The notes under the pieces are model-generated. The model worked only from the letters and a program-made list of their open reading frames with translations. It did not search any database and had not been told where the DNA came from. A stretch of DNA of 64,000 bases. It comes from Devosia lucknowensis. Its GTDB lineage: Bacteria > Pseudomonadota > Alphaproteobacteria > Rhizobiales > Devosiaceae. A program made the position numbers and the translations under genes. How positions within the stretch are numbered: position 1 is the stretch's first letter; every line of letters starts with the position of its first letter. The stretch spans positions 372,001 to 436,000 of the forward strand of contig NZ_FXWK01000001.1 of NCBI RefSeq assembly GCF_900177655.1. The letters run 5' to 3'. Shown in pieces: positions 62,404 to 64,000 of the stretch.

Positions 62404-62470
62404 CAATCACAAACAGTCACGTTCGATCGTGGATGAATGAAAATGATTGGTAATCGCAGATTGATGATTG
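62404..62470. promoter_or_regulatory. TGATTG repeats in the rhaD/DeoR divergent region
   Basis: TGATTG occurs at 62444-62449 and 62465-62470 (21 bp apart, same orientation) and inverted as CAATCA at 62404-62409. Repeats with helical phasing are typical of DeoR-family operators. They lie between the divergent rhaD and DeoR genes. Confidence 0.5.
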
Positions 62471-62518
62471 ACTCTGCCCGGAATTGATGGAAGCAAATGC
62501 ATTCAGGGAGTATCAGCA

Positions 62519-63319
62519 TTGCACGAAACGGAACGCCACCGCGTCATTCTAGCCGCCGCCCAGTCCCATCCCGTGGTGACCGTTGCGGAGCTATGCGAGA
62601 TGACCGGGTCGTCTGAAGCGACGATACGCCGGGACATCGCGGCACTCGACGAGCACGGAAAGCTGCGCCGGGTACGGGGTGGAGCCGAAGCCATTAATCC
62701 GCCGGCTCAAGGTGGTCTGATGGGGCGACCTTTCTCTGTCAATGAAACAATCAATATCGGTCAGAAGCGCGCAATCGCCAGGGTCGCCGCGGAGATGTGC
62801 TCCGACGGCGAACCCATCATTATCAACGGCGGCACGACCACGTTCCAGATGGTGCATCACCTGACGGCCCGGCGCATGAGCGTCTTCACCAACAGTTTCG
62901 CCATCGCCGAATTCCTGATCCACAATTCGCGCAACTCTGTGGTCATCCCTGGCGGCACGGTCTATCGCGAGCAGAACGTCATTCTTTCGCCCTTCGGCGG
63001 CGTCGTGGCGAGCCACTTCTACGCGAAGCGGATGTTCATCGGTTGCCAGGGCATCGGATCCCACGGGCTGATGGAAGCCGACCCCATGGTCGTGCAGTCC
63101 GAACTGGCGCTGATCGGGCAGGCCGACGAACTAATCGTCCTGGCAGATTCCTCGAAATTTTCGGGACGCTCGAGCCTGATCCTGTGTGGGCTCGACCAAA
63201 TATCCACCGTCATCACCGACGGAGGTATCCGTGACGAAGACCGGCAGATGCTGGAAACGGCGGGTGTCCGCCTCATCGTCGCAGACACAATGGCTCAGGC
63301 GGAACCGAACGCGGCCTGA
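62519..63319 (+). CDS. rhaR: DeoR-family regulator of rhamnose genes, 266 aa
   Basis: N-terminal helix-turn-helix (TVAELCEMTGSSEATIRRDIAALDEHGKLRRVRGGA), then a phosphosugar-sensing domain (NGGTTTFQMVHHL; SVFTNSFAIAEFL). The TTG at 62519 with GGGAG 8 nt upstream gives the usual DeoR N-terminus (HETERHRVILAA); a TTG at 62468 would add 17 unlikely residues. Rhizobial rhamnose loci use a DeoR regulator divergent from rhaDI in the same way. The symbol rests on context. Confidence 0.87.
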   Translation: MHETERHRVILAAAQSHPVVTVAELCEMTGSSEATIRRDIAALDEHGKLRRVRGGAEAINPPAQGGLMGRPFSVNETINIGQKRAIARVAAEMCSDGEPIIINGGTTTFQMVHHLTARRMSVFTNSFAIAEFLIHNSRNSVVIPGGTVYREQNVILSPFGGVVASHFYAKRMFIGCQGIGSHGLMEADPMVVQSELALIGQADELIVLADSSKFSGRSSLILCGLDQISTVITDGGIRDEDRQMLETAGVRLIVADTMAQAEPNAA

Positions 63320-63359
63320 GTTCAAAACCAAACATCATCAGAACCCTGGGAGGGACAAA

Positions 63360-64000
63360 ATGAAACTCTGGAAACTGCTTGCTGCCACGGCAACCGCCGC
63401 TGTGCTGCTCGCGACCCCGGCAATGGCGCAGACGCGCATTGCGCTGGTGGTGAAGTCGCTTGGCAACGGCTTCTTCGATGCCGCCGCCAAGGGCGCCGAG
63501 GAAGCTGCTGGCGAGCTGGGCGATGTCGAGGTGATCTATACCGGCCCGACCGCCGCGACCGCGGAAGCACAGATCGAAGTGGTCAACTCGTTGATCGCCC
63601 AGCAGGTCGACGCCATTGCCATTTCCGCCAACGATCCGGACGCTCTGGTGCCGGTTCTGCAGCGCGCCATGGAGCGTGGCATCAAGGTCATCAGCTGGGA
63701 TTCGGGCGTCGCTCCCGAAGGCCGCCAGCTTCACCTCAATCCTTCGGATGTGAACCTGATCGGCGAGACCATCATCAAGCTCGCTGCGGACTACCTGCCT
63801 GAAGGCGGCGACGTGGCCATTCTGTCGGCCGCTTCCACCGCCACCAATCAGAACGCCTGGATCGAGGCCGCCAAGGCTGTCCAGCCCGAGAAGTTCCCGA
63901 ACATCAACATCGTCGCCACCGTCTACGGCGACGACGACTCGGTGAAGTCGACCGAAGAGGCTCGCGGGTTGATCGCAGCGTATCCGGATCTCAAGGCCAT
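63360..64000 (+). CDS. rhaS: Rhamnose ABC transporter substrate-binding protein, partial (first 213 codons)
   Basis: The signal peptide ends at MAQ (about residue 24), followed by a type 1 periplasmic-binding fold (IALVVKSLGNGFFDAAAKGA; YTGPTAATAEAQIE; VISWDSGVAPEGRQLHLNPS). These match the rhamnose-binding protein family. GGGAGGG precedes the ATG. The gene runs off the window; permease and ATPase genes should follow. Confidence 0.87.
   Translation, partial: MKLWKLLAATATAAVLLATPAMAQTRIALVVKSLGNGFFDAAAKGAEEAAGELGDVEVIYTGPTAATAEAQIEVVNSLIAQQVDAIAISANDPDALVPVLQRAMERGIKVISWDSGVAPEGRQLHLNPSDVNLIGETIIKLAADYLPEGGDVAILSAASTATNQNAWIEAAKAVQPEKFPNINIVATVYGDDDSVKSTEEARGLIAAYPDLKA

Noticed and set aside
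1..64000. tRNA, rRNA, IS elements, prophage and attachment sites
   Set aside because: No cloverleaf with a CCA end, transposase, integrase or flanking duplication was recognised on either strand.

Overview
The window is high-GC chromosomal DNA from an alphaproteobacterium. It most resembles the Hyphomicrobiales, and a Devosia-like genus is my best guess. The guess rests on the rhaD/rhaI rhamnose genes, the cobF-cobM set of the aerobic B12 pathway, an Lrp-regulated putA, many ABC importers and rhizobial-type palindromic intergenic repeats. No tRNA, rRNA, IS element, prophage or CRISPR array was seen.

Layout. (1) 1-15.6 kb is a surface-adhesion module. It holds a ~4,550-residue RTX adhesin with a LapA-like N-terminus and an AAAG site, a convergent LapG-type periplasmic cysteine protease, and, divergent from the protease, a small soluble protein with a degenerate GGDEF domain that keeps the RxxD I-site. 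(2) 15.7-22.7 kb has a LacI regulator and an Opp/Dpp-type ABC importer, with matching operators in front of both. (3) 22.9-29.4 kb is an envelope cluster: LptD-like and LptE-like proteins, an O-antigen ligase, a UDP-glucuronate epimerase and UDP-glucose dehydrogenase. (4) 29.5-35.5 kb is a tightly overlapping minus-strand cobF-G-H-I-J-L-M operon without cobK. (5) 35.6-39.5 kb is an Lrp regulator divergent from putA. (6) 39.6-47.3 kb is a peptide ABC system (oppBCDF plus a GAF protein on the minus strand; an XRE-cupin regulator, a binding protein and an M24 peptidase on the plus strand). It may feed proline to PutA. (7) 47.4-48.7 kb has ArsR, SRPBCC and DUF305 proteins. (8) 48.7-53.5 kb has a LacI regulator and a ribose-type sugar ABC operon, followed by three hairpins. 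(9) 53.7-54.2 kb is gene-free and carries a diverged direct repeat. (10) 54.2-57.1 kb is a copA-cueR-copZ copper operon with a classic 19-bp-spacer promoter. (11) 57.4-58.6 kb has a DUF1127 microprotein, a small lipoprotein and a YbaK deacylase. (12) 58.8-64 kb is L-rhamnose catabolism (rhaD-rhaI) with a divergent DeoR regulator and the start of the rhamnose-binding protein, cut by the window end.

The strongest lead is the adhesin/LapG/degenerate-GGDEF group. It looks like a c-di-GMP-controlled adhesin-release system in which a small soluble protein lies where the membrane receptor LapD is expected. No LapD or type I exporter is present in the window.
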